Part shown: in pieces, positions 41,990 to 53,250 of the stretch
Layout of the letters: each line of letters begins with the position of its first letter
Numbering within the stretch: position 1 is the first letter of the stretch
Source of the DNA: Strigamia acuminata
Taxonomy: Eukaryota; Arthropoda; Chilopoda; Geophilomorpha; Linotaeniidae
Length of the DNA: 64,000 nt
Direction: 5' to 3'
Assembly: GCA_949358305.1 (NCBI GenBank)
Contig: OX442314.1
Coordinates: 2,545,087-2,609,086, forward strand
Made by a program: the position numbers and the translations under genes
Notes under the pieces: generated by a model
What the model was told of the DNA's origin: nothing
The model's input: the letters and a program-made list of their open reading frames with translations, nothing else
Database searches by the model: none

Positions 41990-42197
41990 TGTTGGGATAT
42001 TTGTTGTGGAAAATCACCACTTGATGTCATTAACTGTGTAGCTTGCGTAGTTTTTTGCTTGTGTATCCTGTGGTGACACTCATACCATATATGGAGTGCT
42101 CACTTCCTGTGTTCCCCACTCATCTGCTCAATGTGTAACTGTGAGGACACACATTTCGTTGTATTAAACTCAACCGTATTTATCTTGAATCATAACA
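41990..42197 (+). repeat. Copia 3' LTR
   Basis: 208 bases, preceded by the polypurine tract at about 41976-41988 and followed by the ATAAC duplication. Confidence 0.95.
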
Positions 42198-43006
42198 ATA
42201 ACGACGAGCACTACGATGACGTGGCTTTGGTGCAGGTAGTCCAAAAAGATCGGGGTTTGGCGCAGGTTGTCCAAAAAGAAACGGGTCTGGCGCAGGTATT
42301 ACCGGCGGGGGCCTCTGTGTAGGTCACCAAAAATTAAAGGGCCAAGGCAAGTTAAATGTGTGTAGATGATGGCGCTGTTGAGTGAAGACTTCAGTTTTGT
42401 AGCTGACGCTTGTTTCGACGCGGTGTACGGAGGTGCTGAAAGATCGAAGACAGACTTGCTCTGAATTGGCGATGAAACTTGTTTGGGCATCGCTCCGGTC
42501 GTCTCCTGTGAGGGTTGAGTGGTTAGTGTAGACGTGCGAATCGAATGAACCTATGAAAAGAAGAATTTTAAACTTGTTTTACAATTTTAGGGGCGTTTAA
42601 CAGATTTTTGTCGATTGATTGGATTTAATTTTTGTTCTTAAAACTGGTTTTTATGTTTTTACATTTGAAGTGCATTATTTCGATTGAAACGTACATATTT
42701 TTCCCAGAAAAATGCATATTTTACAAGGGCAATGCTTATTTTACACGAAAATTGCTCAGTTTACATAAAAAGTGCATATTTTATATTTAAGAAATCGTAA
42801 ATGCAATTCCTGCTAATTATTTTACACTAAAAAAATTGAAAAAGAAATTTTAACATACAAAAACTACTCGTTTTTCTCATTCTAAAATATTTTTTAAAGA
42901 AGCATTTTTTTTATTAACATCAGAAATCAAGTTTTCCAGTAAAAAAAATCACTTTTCCATTAAAAAATGCACATCTCTCCGGTTAAAACAAATACTTTGC
43001 TTTTTT
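42198..43006. other. Right flank of the copia insertion
   Basis: Just after the ATAAC duplication is a 30-bp tandem repeat of about 2.5 copies (tttggcgcaggttgtccaaa, 42228-42305) in an open frame that starts inside the LTR and is not a convincing gene. The rest to 43006 is AT-rich without genes. Confidence 0.45.
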
Positions 43007-43680
43007 AGATTTACATTGATTTTTTCAAATTTTCATTGATTTTTTTTTTAGATTTACATTGATTTTTTGAGATTTTCATTGATTTTTTGAAATTTTTATT
43101 AATTTTTTGAAATTTTTATTGATTTTTGAGATTTACCATTGATTTTTTGAGTTTTACCATTGATTTTTTGAGATTTCATTGATTTTTTGAGATCTTCAAT
43201 GTTTTTTTTTAGATTTTCATTGATTTTTTGAAATTTTCATTGATTTTTTGAGATTTTCATTGATTTTTTAAGATTTTCATGGATTTTTGAGATTTTCGTT
43301 GATTTTTTTTGGATTTCATTGGACATGACCTCTGGTCTGAGCAAAAAATGAACCAGAATGCTGAAAAAGGAATTTTAACATACAAAAACTACTAGTTTTT
43401 CTCACTCTAAAATATTTTTTTAAAAAGCAATTTTTTTTATCAATAACATCAGAAATCTAGGTTTCCAGTAAAAAATTCATTTATCGTTGGTTAAAAAAAT
43501 ACATTAATTTTATTTGGATTTACATTGATTTTTTGAGATTTTCATTGATTTTTTGAGGTTTCCATTAATTTTTTTGATATTTTTAATGATTTTTTGAGAT
43601 TTTCATTAATTTTAACGGATTTCCATTGAATTTTTAGAGATTTTCACTGAATCGCAGACATTTTCATTCATTTGCAGACA
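43007..43680. repeat. AT-rich minisatellite (about 20-bp unit)
   Basis: Many imperfect copies of gattttcattgattttttga at 43007-43320 and 43500-43680. The word tggacatgacctctggtctg at 43321 recurs at 52591 as part of a duplicated segment. Confidence 0.75.
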
Positions 43681-43899
43681 CTACACTAATTTTTTTTCGC
43701 CGGCCGCCACTATTTATCCAATTATCTATCATTACCCCACCCAGCGTTCAATTTTTGTACATCCAAACTAAAACAAAAAACAATAATAAACCAAAATGCC
43801 CCAGTCTTCTTGACAAGATAGTCACATTTAATGCTCAACAGATGGCTCTATCTGTTTAGTTACTTGACTACCGACAATTTGCTGATCAGCTCATGTTGC

Positions 43900-44167
43900 G
43901 CGCGCTTTTTCAGTTGAGACAATCGGAGATTCGTTAGGCTTATTTGAATTCTACGAATTGAGGTACGTAAGACATGCCATTAAATAAATTAGGACGTGGA
44001 GATGTACTTTTCACTGTTTTATGATCTGTTAGTTCTTGAAGACTGTCCAAATATGTACGGAACATTCAATTTCTTGCAGGTTGAGAGTGCATCCATTTTC
44101 CGTGTGATGAACGTTGTGATTGCCAATGACCGACCTAGCTACAAATCTCGTTATTTTTCTATTTAAA
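43900..44167 (+). other. 5' leader and intron of the first zinc-finger gene
   Basis: A donor (gaattgag/gtacgtaag, intron from 43963) and an acceptor (ttcttgcag, ending 44079) frame a 117-bp intron in the leader. The second exon then leads to the ATG at 44168. No TATA box was recognised. Confidence 0.55.
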
Positions 44168-44770
44168 ATGGAGCAAAAAAACAAGGATTACAGTTGCAAT
44201 TTGTGTGATTTTTCGTGTTCATATTATTGTCTTTTGAAACAACACGTGCTCAAACACACAGGTGAAAGGCCTTTCCAATGTCAAACATGTTCACTTTCCT
44301 TTCGGCTAAAACGATGCATGATTGTCCATATGAAAATTCATACAGGAGAAAAACCATTCGAGTGCCATTTGTGTGATTATTCCTGCAGTCATAGTGGATC
44401 TCTAAAACTACATTTATTAACCCATACGGGAGAAAAACCATTCAAGTAACATTTGTGTGATTATTCCTGCAGTCAAAGTAGTAGTTTAAGAAAACATTTA
44501 TTAATCCATACGGGAGAAAAACCATTCAAGTGTCATTTATGTGATTATTGCAGCAGTGAAAGTGGAAATCTAAAACAACATCTATTAACACATACTGGAG
44601 AAAAACCTTTCGAGTGCCATTTGTGTGATTATTCCTTTATTTTAAGTTCAAATTTAAGAAAACATATTGCAGTTCATACTGGAGAAAAACCATTCAAGTG
44701 CCATTTGTGTGCTTATTCAAGTAGTCGAAATGATACTCTTAAAAAACATTTAACAAAGCATACAAAGTAA
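44168..44770 (+). pseudogene. C2H2 zinc-finger gene 1, interrupted by a nonsense codon
   Basis: The ATG (MEQKNKDYSC) begins about seven C2H2 fingers with TGEKPF linkers. At 44447-44449 the codon that should be the first cysteine of finger 4 (TGC in all paralogues) is TAA; after it the same frame continues to 44770 with the remaining fingers. All other finger residues look normal, so the change is recent. Either the gene is dead or it makes a three-finger protein. The last finger (SSSRNDTLKKH) matches the last fingers of the two intact paralogues. Confidence 0.85.
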
Positions 44771-46049
44771 AAATCACATTGTTCATTAAGTTCATAATTC
44801 TGTAATACCAATTTTATTTCAAATGACATTTTGTTTTAGTTTTCAATTTCTTTCATTCACAAATCAAAACCTGCTACTTGCCGCGTTTGTATATTTTTCT
44901 CATTTCATTTCCAGTTATTTATGGTGAACGACACATGAAAAATTTGTGCTTCATCTTGCAATCGAAATGGGAATTTGAAAATTCATTTAAAAGTTCATAC
45001 CGATGAAAAACCGTCTACCGGTACATCGTGCGCATTAGTGGAAATGCGGTGCCGACTTTAACCCTAAGATGGGCAACCTTATACCTATTTTGGGACAATG
45101 ACAACACTCTTCTTGAATAGGAAAACCTTTTTTTGGTTTTATATAATTTTCTGAAAATTTCTGACTTTGTTCACACAACAATGTTTCATTCCCAGAAATT
45201 TTCGTCTATATTTTAGCGTGGATACCACAAACCTTGTGAGTGTTAACCTTCCCATACATAAACAATAGCTATTAATTTTATTTTGATTATACCGAGAATA
45301 CATTACACACGAGGAGTGCTTGTGTAATTGCGGACGTGCATTACAGACCGGGCTGAAGTTGGCAGAACATTCGATTCGCCCATCTAGGAGTAGGACGGAA
45401 CCTATTGTTAAAACGTAAAACATGTCTCAAACGTAAAATACTCGGTTCCACAGCACGTAGGTGCATAGGGTAAATGACCCTCGTAGACACCGATTTTCCA
45501 AATTTCAAATCGTTTCGACGAGCCGTTTTCTAGATATCGCCTTTTTTCGGCCAGCAGACTATTCAAAAAATGCGTAAAACTGTAAGTTTCAAATCGATCC
45601 AATAATTCGTTTTGGACACACTGGTGAAAAGCCTATCAAATGTCAAACATGTTCACTTTCCTTTCGGCTTAAACAATACACCATTCAAGTGCCATTTGGG
45701 TGATTATTCCTGCAGTCAAAGTGGACATCTAAAAAGACTTTTATTAACCCATACTGGAGAAAAACTATTATTGCAGCAGTGTTGAAACTGAAGTTCCTGT
45801 AGAAGCCAACGTTTAGGGGGGATTGGAGATGGCGCCATGTTTGGCCACTAGAGGGTCACTTCGGTGACCCACTCTGTACTGGGACATTTTATTTAGGGAT
45901 TAAGGGTGGGGAATAGAACATTTCTTATTTCCTGTTTTAAATAAAATTATTCACTGTCAAATGTAAATCCGTGTGAAAGCGTGCTTTATTTGTCATCCAC
46001 AAGAATCAGCCAAATTTCGGAAACATCGTGAATCCAAAGTAACTTTTAT
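44771..46049 (+). pseudogene. Zinc-finger gene remnants and non-coding sequence
   Basis: 44930-45030 holds a decayed finger exon (cttgcaatcgaaatgg..., stop codons inside). 45617-45780 holds fragments of two or three fingers with deletions (cactggtgaaaagcctatca, then agtgccatttgggtgatt). 45030-45610 and 45790-46050 show nothing I can name. Confidence 0.6.
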
Positions 46050-46073
46050 TTGTCCAATATTGTCTTAGGAGTT

Positions 46074-46280
46074 GCAAAAGCAACAAGCAGTGACAGTGGA
46101 AGTTTAAAAATACATTTATTAACCTACACAGGAGAAAAACCATTCAAGTGCCATTTATGTGATTATTGCAGCAATGACAGTGGAACTTTAAAAAGACATG
46201 TATTAACCCATACTGGAGAAAAACCATTCGAGTGCCATTTGTGTGCATATTCCTGTATTCTTAAATTCAAAACGATTTAA
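46074..46280 (+). pseudogene. Zinc-finger fragment
   Basis: An open stretch with two and a half fingers (SDSGSLKIHLL, CHLCDYCSNDSGTLKRH, then CHLCAYSC) ends in a stop at 46280. It starts mid-finger without an ATG, after an AG (ttaggagttgcaaaag), so it may be a surviving 3' exon. A pseudogene is more likely. Confidence 0.55.
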
Positions 46281-46559
46281 TTTCTTTTTTTATTGGTGCA
46301 TTTCAATTTGATTTTTAAAAATAACTACGGAGTATTATATAAACATTTTTTTATCAGAATTCCTTTCAACCGGTGTTGAAAATGTTCCCTGTAGAAAATA
46401 TTCCTGTTAAAAAAATAAGGTTGAATGGAATCCTGCTTACCATGAATATGTGTTATTGTTTCTGTATTTATTTATTTATGCATTGAAAGTTCTGTAATTA
46501 AAATTAAAATTAAAATTTAAGAAAACTAAAACTTGTTTTACCGGTAATTTGTTTCATCT

Positions 46560-47066
46560 ACGAAACCTGTGTGTGCACCGTCGGGTGTGGGTTTGTTGTA
46601 ACATTGGTTACCATACCTCACATCGCACTTTCTCGTTTGTGCACGATTTAATGCATTTCTATTACGTTTTAAAGGTATCAAAATTTCTAAATACTTGAAA
46701 AATGGTAGCAGATGTGCTGATGATGGTTGAAAGCAGATACTAATCTGTGGTTTTCTTTTGACTGCGTTTTATTTATATATTTTCCAGGTTATAAACGTAT
46801 GGTGCAATTGTGCTCGGGCGACGAACGTTAGGCCTAACAGATGAACTCCATTCGACTGTGATTCTTGTCTTCCAGGACTCATTACGACTGGATTCTTTGT
46901 GATCAGGGATCTCTACTGACCTCACAAAGTATATTTTTTAAGTTTAAATCAGTTACAGGTTTGTAAACTAATTAACTATTTATTTGAGTGGAGAAAAGCG
47001 AGTAGATTGATCAGAAGAGTTGTTGAGCAACAAGTTAAAAAATTAATTTCTTTTTTCAAATTTTAG
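46560..47066 (+). repeat. Upstream region of zinc-finger gene 2, duplicated at 52670-53200
   Basis: It is closely similar to 52670-53200 (gtcgggtgtgggtttgttgt, and the cgaacgttaggcctaacaga word in both). It ends in a splice acceptor (caaattttag, 47066) just before the coding exon. Confidence 0.75.
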
Positions 47067-47082
47067 AACCTGAAAGTCAAAA

Positions 47083-47853
47083 ATGGAAAGAAAACTTCAA
47101 AAGTACAGTTGCAATTTGTGCGACTATTCGTGTTTATCTTATTATCTTTTGAAACATCACATGCTCAAACACACTGGTGAAAAGCCTTTCAAATGTCAAA
47201 CATGTTCTCTTTCTTTTCGGGTTAAACAATGCATGATTGTCCATATGAGAATTCATACTGGAGAAAAACCATTCAAGTGCCATTTGTGTGATTATTGCAG
47301 CAGTAAAAGTGGGAGTTTAAGAAGACATTTATTAATCCATACGGGAGAAAAACCATTTCAGTGCCATTTGTGTGATTATTGCAGCAGTGAAAGTGGACAC
47401 TTAAAAAGACATTTATTAACCCACACAGGAGAAAAACCATTCGAGTGCCATTTGTGTGATTATTCCTGCAGTCAAAGTGGGAGTTTAAGAAGACATTTAT
47501 TAATCCATACGGGAGAAAAACCATTCAAGTGCCATTTGTGTGCTCATTCCTGTATTGGAAGTGGGGATTTAAGAAAACATTTATTAACTCATACTGGAGA
47601 AAAACCATTCAAGTGCCATTTGTGTGATTATTGCAGCAGTGAAAGTGGAACTTTAAAAACACATTTATTAATCCATACTGGAGAAAAACCATTCAAGTGC
47701 CATTTGTGTGATTATTCTAGTACTACAAGTAGTAATTTAAAAATGCATTTGTTAACTCATACTGGAGAAAAACCATTCAAGTGCCATTTGTGTGATTATT
47801 CTAGTAGTCGAAATGATACTTTTAAAAAACATTTAAAAAAGCACACAAATTAA
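47083..47853 (+). CDS. C2H2 zinc-finger protein 2 (nine fingers)
   Basis: 256 residues, consisting almost only of nine C2H2 fingers joined by TGEKPF linkers. This is a sequence-specific nucleic-acid-binding architecture; no BTB, KRAB or other effector domain is visible in this exon. Finger 1 begins YSCNLCDYSC; fingers 3 to 9 share KCHLCDY. Putative base-contacting helices include SKSGSLRRH, SESGHLKRH, SQSGSLRRH, GSGDLRKH and TTSSNLKMH. The ATG lies 17 bases after a splice acceptor at 47066, so the leader is spliced. The frame is intact. Intact paralogue at 53251, broken one at 44168. Confidence 0.92.
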   Translation: MERKLQKYSCNLCDYSCLSYYLLKHHMLKHTGEKPFKCQTCSLSFRVKQCMIVHMRIHTGEKPFKCHLCDYCSSKSGSLRRHLLIHTGEKPFQCHLCDYCSSESGHLKRHLLTHTGEKPFECHLCDYSCSQSGSLRRHLLIHTGEKPFKCHLCAHSCIGSGDLRKHLLTHTGEKPFKCHLCDYCSSESGTLKTHLLIHTGEKPFKCHLCDYSSTTSSNLKMHLLTHTGEKPFKCHLCDYSSSRNDTFKKHLKKHTN

Positions 47854-47978
47854 AAATCACATTGTTCATTAAGATCATAATTCTGTAATTCTAATTTTAT
47901 TTCAAATAACATTTTGTTTTTGTTTTTTAACTCAACATTTTACCTCAATCTGTTTAATCCACAAATCAAAACCTGCTA

Positions 47979-48180
47979 TACTCAAAACCACCCCAACGTT
48001 GATCTATTTAGCCTGTTTACGCTTAACTTTGTACTGTATTCTACTACGTGGAAAAGTAGTTCTTTGTCAAAGCATCACCTTTGACAATGTCTGGAGTTCG
48101 ATTACAATTCTGGTGTTTTGGACTACTTTTTTGTGCCACTACACCAGTGAAATAGATCAACGTTGGAGTGGTTTTGAGTA
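47979..48180. mobile_element. 202-bp MITE in the 3' flank of zinc-finger gene 2
   Basis: The terminal repeats of about 32 bases (tactcaaaaccaccccaacg and its complement) are flanked by TA on both sides. The paralogous locus after zinc-finger gene 3 (54395-54403) reads ctgctacttgctg without the insert, an empty site that fixes the boundaries. Confidence 0.9.
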
Positions 48181-48784
48181 TACTTGCTGCGTTTGTATAT
48201 TTTTCTCGTTTTATTTCCATTTTTTTATGGTGAGCGACACACGAAAAACTTGTGCTTTATCTTGCAATCGAAATGAGATTTTGAAAATTCATTTATAAAT
48301 TCATACCGGAGAAAAACCATGAAATTGCCATTCGTGTGCTTTCTCCTCGACTCAAAGTGAGGATTTAAATAAACATTTATTAACCCATACGAGAGAAAAC
48401 AATTCAAGTGCAATTCGTGTGCATATTCCTGTATTCTTAAATTCAAAACGGTTTAATTTCTGTTTTTATTGGTGCATTAATGCATTTCAATTTGATTTTT
48501 AAAAATAACTATAAAAAATATTTTTTATCAGGTCGAAAATATTCCTGGTTGAATGGAATCTTGCTTACCATTAATACGTGTTATTATTTCTGCTTTTATT
48601 TATTTATTTATGTGTTGAAAGTTCTGTATTTGAAATTGCATTTTGTCTTCAACTCAAATTTAAGGAAACTGAAACTTGCATGCACACTAATGTTAAATCC
48701 AAAAGACTTGCACATGCAACATGCCATTACTGTGTGCGACAAAAAAAATTGTTTTAATTTTACTAATTGTGTCTATTCGCACAG
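48181..48784 (+). pseudogene. Zinc-finger 3' exon remnant and spacer
   Basis: 48225-48450 is a decayed series of two to three fingers (tcataccggagaaaaaccatg, then aacccatacgagagaaaac) with stop codons, copied at 54440-54680 and, more degraded, at 44930 and 55100. 48480-48780 is AT-rich without genes. Confidence 0.65.
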
Positions 48785-49076
48785 AATCTGACAACGTTAG
48801 AACTACCATATGGATGTACACTGACAGCTAATGCCTGCAAAAGAATGTGCCAGATTTGCCAAAGCTATCGAGGCTCGATATCTCTGACACTGAGGCTGAA
48901 GACGACGTGGCGATGTACCACTCGATGGGCTGGTTGCCCAAGGAATCACTCAAGATTTCGTAAAAAAACTGTGCGCAGACGACTCCACCCTCAGAAAAAC
49001 ATTACAACGTTTCACGCTTAGCAATGAACTTCCACTAGACTGCTTCCGTTTGATATTGAACACGATGAAATCCATA
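48785..49076 (+). pseudogene. LRR/F-box-like pseudogene, 5' part
   Basis: After an acceptor-like tattcgcacag (48784), three frames in turn give NLTTLELPYG, LPKLSRLDISDTEAEDD and DFVKKLCADDSTLRKTL, leucine-rich-repeat-like sequence broken by at least two frameshifts. It ends at the MULE insertion. Nothing identifies the exact gene. Confidence 0.6.
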
Positions 49077-50111
49077 AGGCCAATAATAAAACGCCCCCCA
49101 GAAAGTATGCAATCCCCGCAAAAGAATACGAACTGCCCCCCTCTTTTAGATCCCCCCAAAAATATCTACTTTTCCCCCCTTAAAGTTACGCTACCCCCCA
49201 TTTTCTCGAAACCCCCAAAACAAGGCGTTTTATCCTCGGTACGTCGCATTCACGTTTTTGCGATAACGTTTGTGCGGCTTATGTGTCTGTTTGCATATAT
49301 ATACCAGCTTCATATTCATATTCTTTCATATTCCTTCAGCAATGGCGATGACTTCACAACCATGTGTGTTCGCTAATTCCGATCCCGAATCAGATTCAGA
49401 GGAACCTCGAAAGCGCCGGAAGTTTGGATTGAAATGGGTCAAACAGAAAGTATTTGACAACATCGACTCGGCATCGTTGGCTCTAAAAGCTGAGCAGATG
49501 TGGGAAAAGCGACAAAACTTCACCACGCTCGAAGGAAAAAAAATTTTCTACGACTGCAAATTTTCACGGGAGTGTGATGCGAAGAAATACTTATTTCTGA
49601 AGGCCGATACTGATTCTGTCTTACTGATTCCTGGTCTTAAAAAGACACTGCGCGAAAATGACATAGACAAGTACCTCCCACCTAAAAAATTGGCGCCACT
49701 TCAATACCTACATACTGTCGAAGAACAGTTTATGGCTTGTTACCATAGAACATAACGACTGGGAGAAAGGGACTTGTACGTGTCAAATTTTTTTTAAGAC
49801 CTACATGTGTAAACACATTTTAGGTATAGCAATTGGTGAGAAGCTATACTCTGTTCCACTTGAGGCAAAAAATGTTCCTCTAGGAGAAAAAAGGAAACGT
49901 GGCAGGCCGTCTAAGGCTAAAAAGGCACTATTTGTGCAATAACTGCAACTTCTTGGGGGATAATTGATTGATTTCAGATTTTTGTATTTGGGGGAAATTT
50001 AGTTTTTTGGGGGCCCAAAAATGTATTTTGGGGACTAAGCGGATTTAATTTGGGGGGCCAAGCAAATATCTTCGGGGAGCAAACCGGTTAATTCAGGGGG
50101 GCCATTAATAG
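49077..50111 (+). mobile_element. Mutator-like (MULE) element remnant with C/G-tract ends
   Basis: The left end (49087-49220) holds seven C-tracts of four to seven C about 20 bases apart; the right end (49960-50110) holds a matching series of G-tracts, so the ends are loosely inverted. Between them are two transposase pieces. Both outer borders fall in an otherwise continuous LRR-like pseudogene. Confidence 0.65.
49342..49942 (+). pseudogene. MULE-type transposase fragments
   Basis: The first frame (ATG 49342 to 49755) has an N-terminal part with WEKRQNFTTLEGKKIFYDC, a zinc-binding-like segment found at the start of MULE proteins. The second frame (49757-49942) has the C-terminal SWIM finger CTCQIFFKTYMCKHILGIAI, then a VPLEAKNVPLGEKRKRGRP tail typical of MULE transposases. 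The catalytic DDE core between them is missing, and the two pieces are in different frames. Dead. Confidence 0.7.
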
Positions 50112-51098
50112 CAATCCAATCAATAATATTCTTGGACACTGACGATTCCAGGTGGCTCAAAGCGCTGCAGCCGATCGGCGCGCTACCGCAGCAATACTTT
50201 CTGACAAGATTGGTCTTCCAGTACCCCCACGACGACATTGAAGACGAAATGGAGATAGCCGCTCTCAAGTGTCCTAAAGTTTCCGCAATCAACATCGCCC
50301 CTTACATCTTCACCCTCAAAATGCTGCAGAGTTTGACGAAATTCAAGAAGTTGAATGACTTGGTCGTCTTTATGGGCGATGACGCGGACGTGATAGCGAA
50401 GCAAAAGGATGCTTTTGATCGAGTTTGTTTGCGAGATTTACGGTTTGATAACTTGGCCGAACTTACCCTGTTCGATCAACACGATCGGTGGGTTACCTCT
50501 GGTTTTTTGTTCGAGTTGTTGGCCATGTGTCCCAAATCTAGAGAAACTTGGTATTTTGCAGTGCTTGGGCTTCACTAACAAAATTGCGTACGAGTTGGCC
50601 GACGTGATGGCGAAAAGGAGCGCTGGATTTTCACCGATCTGTGCGGCTGTCAACTATTTTTTCTCGTTTTTGTTGTGGCCATTTTTTGGCAGTCCAGTCA
50701 TGGCGAAGACACTGAAACGTCTGGAACTTGTGGAGTGCGATTTGTTGGGGCAATCGGGGATAGAGGATCTCTTAAAAATCGGTTCTCTGAAGGAGTTAGA
50801 AGTCAGCTTGCGCATTAATAAAATGAGAAGACAACATTTTGACGTTGGTGCGCTGCAGTTAATGGCTGAAAAACACGGAGTGAAGCTGGAATTAGAATTT
50901 CTAGACCCGAACGATGTACTTGAAGATGATGTACTTGAAGATGATGTACATGAAGATGATGTACATGAAGATGATGTACATGAAAATGATGGTGGCAATG
51001 ATGGCGATGAGAACAGCGATGACAACGACGATTGGAGCGACGTTGAGAGCGACGACTGGAACGACGTTGTGAGCGACGATGGTGACGTTGGCGACTAA
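50112..51098 (+). pseudogene. LRR/F-box-like pseudogene, 3' part with acidic repeats
   Basis: It continues the gene cut at 49076. The frame from 50132 (DSRWLKALQPIGALPQQ) runs through LRR-like segments (LRDLRFDNLAELTLF) and breaks near 50537, where one extra A in cccaaatc shifts the frame. The next frame continues LEKLGILQCLGFTN, LKRLELVECDLLG and LKELEVSL to a stop at 51098. The C-terminus is a highly acidic tail with five 15-base repeats (DVHED) and then DDW/SDD-rich sequence. Similar layouts occur in F-box/LRR proteins, though no F-box is seen here. Confidence 0.65.
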
Positions 51099-52640
51099 CG
51101 AGTTGTCAGAGGCTGCGTGTCTACATTAATTCGATTTCTTTGTATTCAACAATAAAAAGTCAATATGCCATGTCGAACAAGTGTCATATGTTCTTTCCCA
51201 ATGCAAAATTTGATTTTGAGTTTTTTTCTTAAAGTTTGCGGTCACAAGTTAAAGGTGAGTATCAAAGGAGGACTTAAACTGCACACTCAGTGGCCGAACG
51301 TGAACAAAAAATGACAAAAAGAAGAAATATAGTCAATTAGAAAATAGACTTAATTATTCAATAATCGCTGCTTCTATTTTAGACTTCGAAATCTGATGTT
51401 TAGAAAGTCTGTTAAAACGGTCAAGTCCGTCTGTCTGTCCGCGCACTTCCGGTCAAACAAGAAATGACGTAATATGAAGTCATTTCCTGAAGCATTTTGT
51501 AAAATGCCGTTTTCAATGTCAAGATGAGATTTATAATTTCCGAAAACCAGGCTCAATCGATTGGAAATCAAAATCTGCACCAGCCTGTATAGTTTTTAAT
51601 TCGATTCGGTAAAGAAAAAGTGGCGTTACAATTCACGAAAGTGGGAATTGTAGTGGGGGAAATTTGAAAATGTTCGTCGCGATACGTTTTTTGTTGTTTT
51701 TTTGTGTCCAGATGGGATTAATAAATTTGGAAACCAGGCCCATTTGATTGGAAATGAAAATCTGCAACGGCCTGTATGTTTTATTTCGGTTGGCCAAAGT
51801 CGGGGTAAGTCACGTAATAATTGTAGAAGGGTAGAAGGGGCTTCAATGCATTACAGATGTTTACTTGTTTGTAGCTGCTTTCGCATCTTTCTGCCCACCC
51901 AGACTTTAATAAAACGCGACAACATCGTGCAAGAATTCTGCTTTTGCTGGATTTATTGGTCTGTCTTTGCATTTAAATGCTCGTGCGTCACTTGTTGGTT
52001 TTGCATGTTCCAACGTTGGATGGCAAGTTGCTTGGTTACTAAAAAACTTTGTTGTATTTACTAATTAAAGTTTTCAACCTCATTTGTTGTTTTTGTGGGA
52101 GTTTGCAATTTACAAAAAGTTTTTCTTCAAGAGATTGTTTTGACGGTTCTGCAACCTTCACACTGTTTGTACAGTTGTTGCAACATGGCTTGAAACGACT
52201 CCAGCTACGGCAATCTGAAGAGTTCCCACTAAAAAATGTATTTGGGGATTAAGTTTAATTTTTTTAAATTGCTTAAAATACATTTTGAGATCAAAATTTT
52301 ATTATGCCCAAAAATTGCCTTTTTTCCATTTAAATTACAAAATTCTGCTTTAAATTTTTTTTAAAATCAAAATTGCAATATTACGCTTAAAATTTGTATT
52401 TTTTCAACCAAAAGTGCAATATTCTACATAAAAATTACAGTTTCTGATCTGACATTGCTTTTTTTTTGTCTAAAATTGCTTTTTTTTTGGTCTACCATTG
52501 ACTCCATTCCCTTCTTATGCAATCGTTAGTGCACCACTGTCTGGTGTCCCCTCTTCTTGGTTCGACGTTTTATAAGAGCTTCAACAATAAATGGACATGA
52601 CTTCTGGTCTGAGCAAAAAATGAAGCCAGAATGCTGAGAT
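51099..52640. other. AT-rich intergenic stretch with a duplicated phrase
   Basis: Two related segments, near 51540 and 51735 (attggaaatcaaaatctgca and attggaaatgaaaatctgca), form an imperfect direct repeat of about 60-100 bases. The rest to 52640 has long T/A-runs and no supportable gene. 52591 starts the duplicated segment shared with 43321. Confidence 0.45.
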
Positions 52641-52669
52641 GCGCTCAACTAATCCTCTGAGTGCTTATT

Positions 52670-53250
52670 TATTGGGTTTGTGTGAGCGCCGTCGGGTGTG
52701 GGTTTGTTGTGACATTGTTTACCATGCCATACATCGCACTTTCTCGTTCGTGCACGATTTAATGCATTTCTATTACGTTTTAAAGGTATCAAAGTTTCCA
52801 AATACTTGGAAAATGGTAGCAGATGTGCAGATGATGGTTGAAAGCAGATACTAATCTGTGGTTTTCTTTTGACTGCGTTTTATTTATATAATTTCCAGGT
52901 TATAAACGTATGGTGCAATTGTGCTCGGGCGACGAACGTTAGGCCTAACAGATGAATTCCATTCGACTGTGATTCTTGTCTTCCAGGACCCATTTCGACT
53001 GGATTCTTTGTGATCAGGGATCTCTACACAAAGTATATTTTTTAAGTTAAAATCAGTTACAGGTTAGTAAAGTTACGGTATTAACTATTTTTTTTGAGTG
53101 GAGAAAAGCGAGTAGATTGATAAAAAGAGTAGAGCTAGCCTTGTTGAGCGGTCAGGCAAACAAGTTAAAAAAATAATAATTTTTTTAAATTTTAGAACAA
53201 GTTTATTTCAGCGTCATCAGGAGTCATCTGCTAAAACCTGAAACTCAAAA
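52670..53250 (+). repeat. Upstream region of zinc-finger gene 3, copy of 46560-47066
   Basis: Closely similar over about 500 bases to the region before zinc-finger gene 2, including the spliced leader (acceptor aaattttag near 53195). Confidence 0.75.

Larger units (their letters stand above)
7470..42197 (+). mobile_element. Ty1/copia LTR retrotransposon, split by a 29.8-kb nested insertion
   Basis: Two 208-base LTRs (7470-7677, 41990-42197) differ at one position and are flanked by the 5-bp duplication ATAAC (7465-7469, 42198-42202). A primer-binding site starting tggtagcagag (7680), similar to the usual initiator-Met tRNA half-molecule site of copia elements, follows the 5' LTR. A purine tract ttttgggggaattt precedes the 3' LTR. 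Gag, protease, integrase, RT and RNase H occur in copia order on the plus strand. Removing the nested element and one copy of its target duplication leaves about 4.9 kb, the normal size of a copia element. The coding region carries several frameshifts and one nonsense codon, so this copy is dead although its LTRs are nearly identical. Confidence 0.95.

Noticed and set aside
42131-42322. ORF across the copia LTR end with 30-bp repeats
   Set aside because: It starts inside the LTR and has no domain; the repeat alone keeps the frame open.
50654-51025. Ser-rich minus-strand ORF
   Set aside because: A shadow of the acidic repeat tail of the LRR-like pseudogene.
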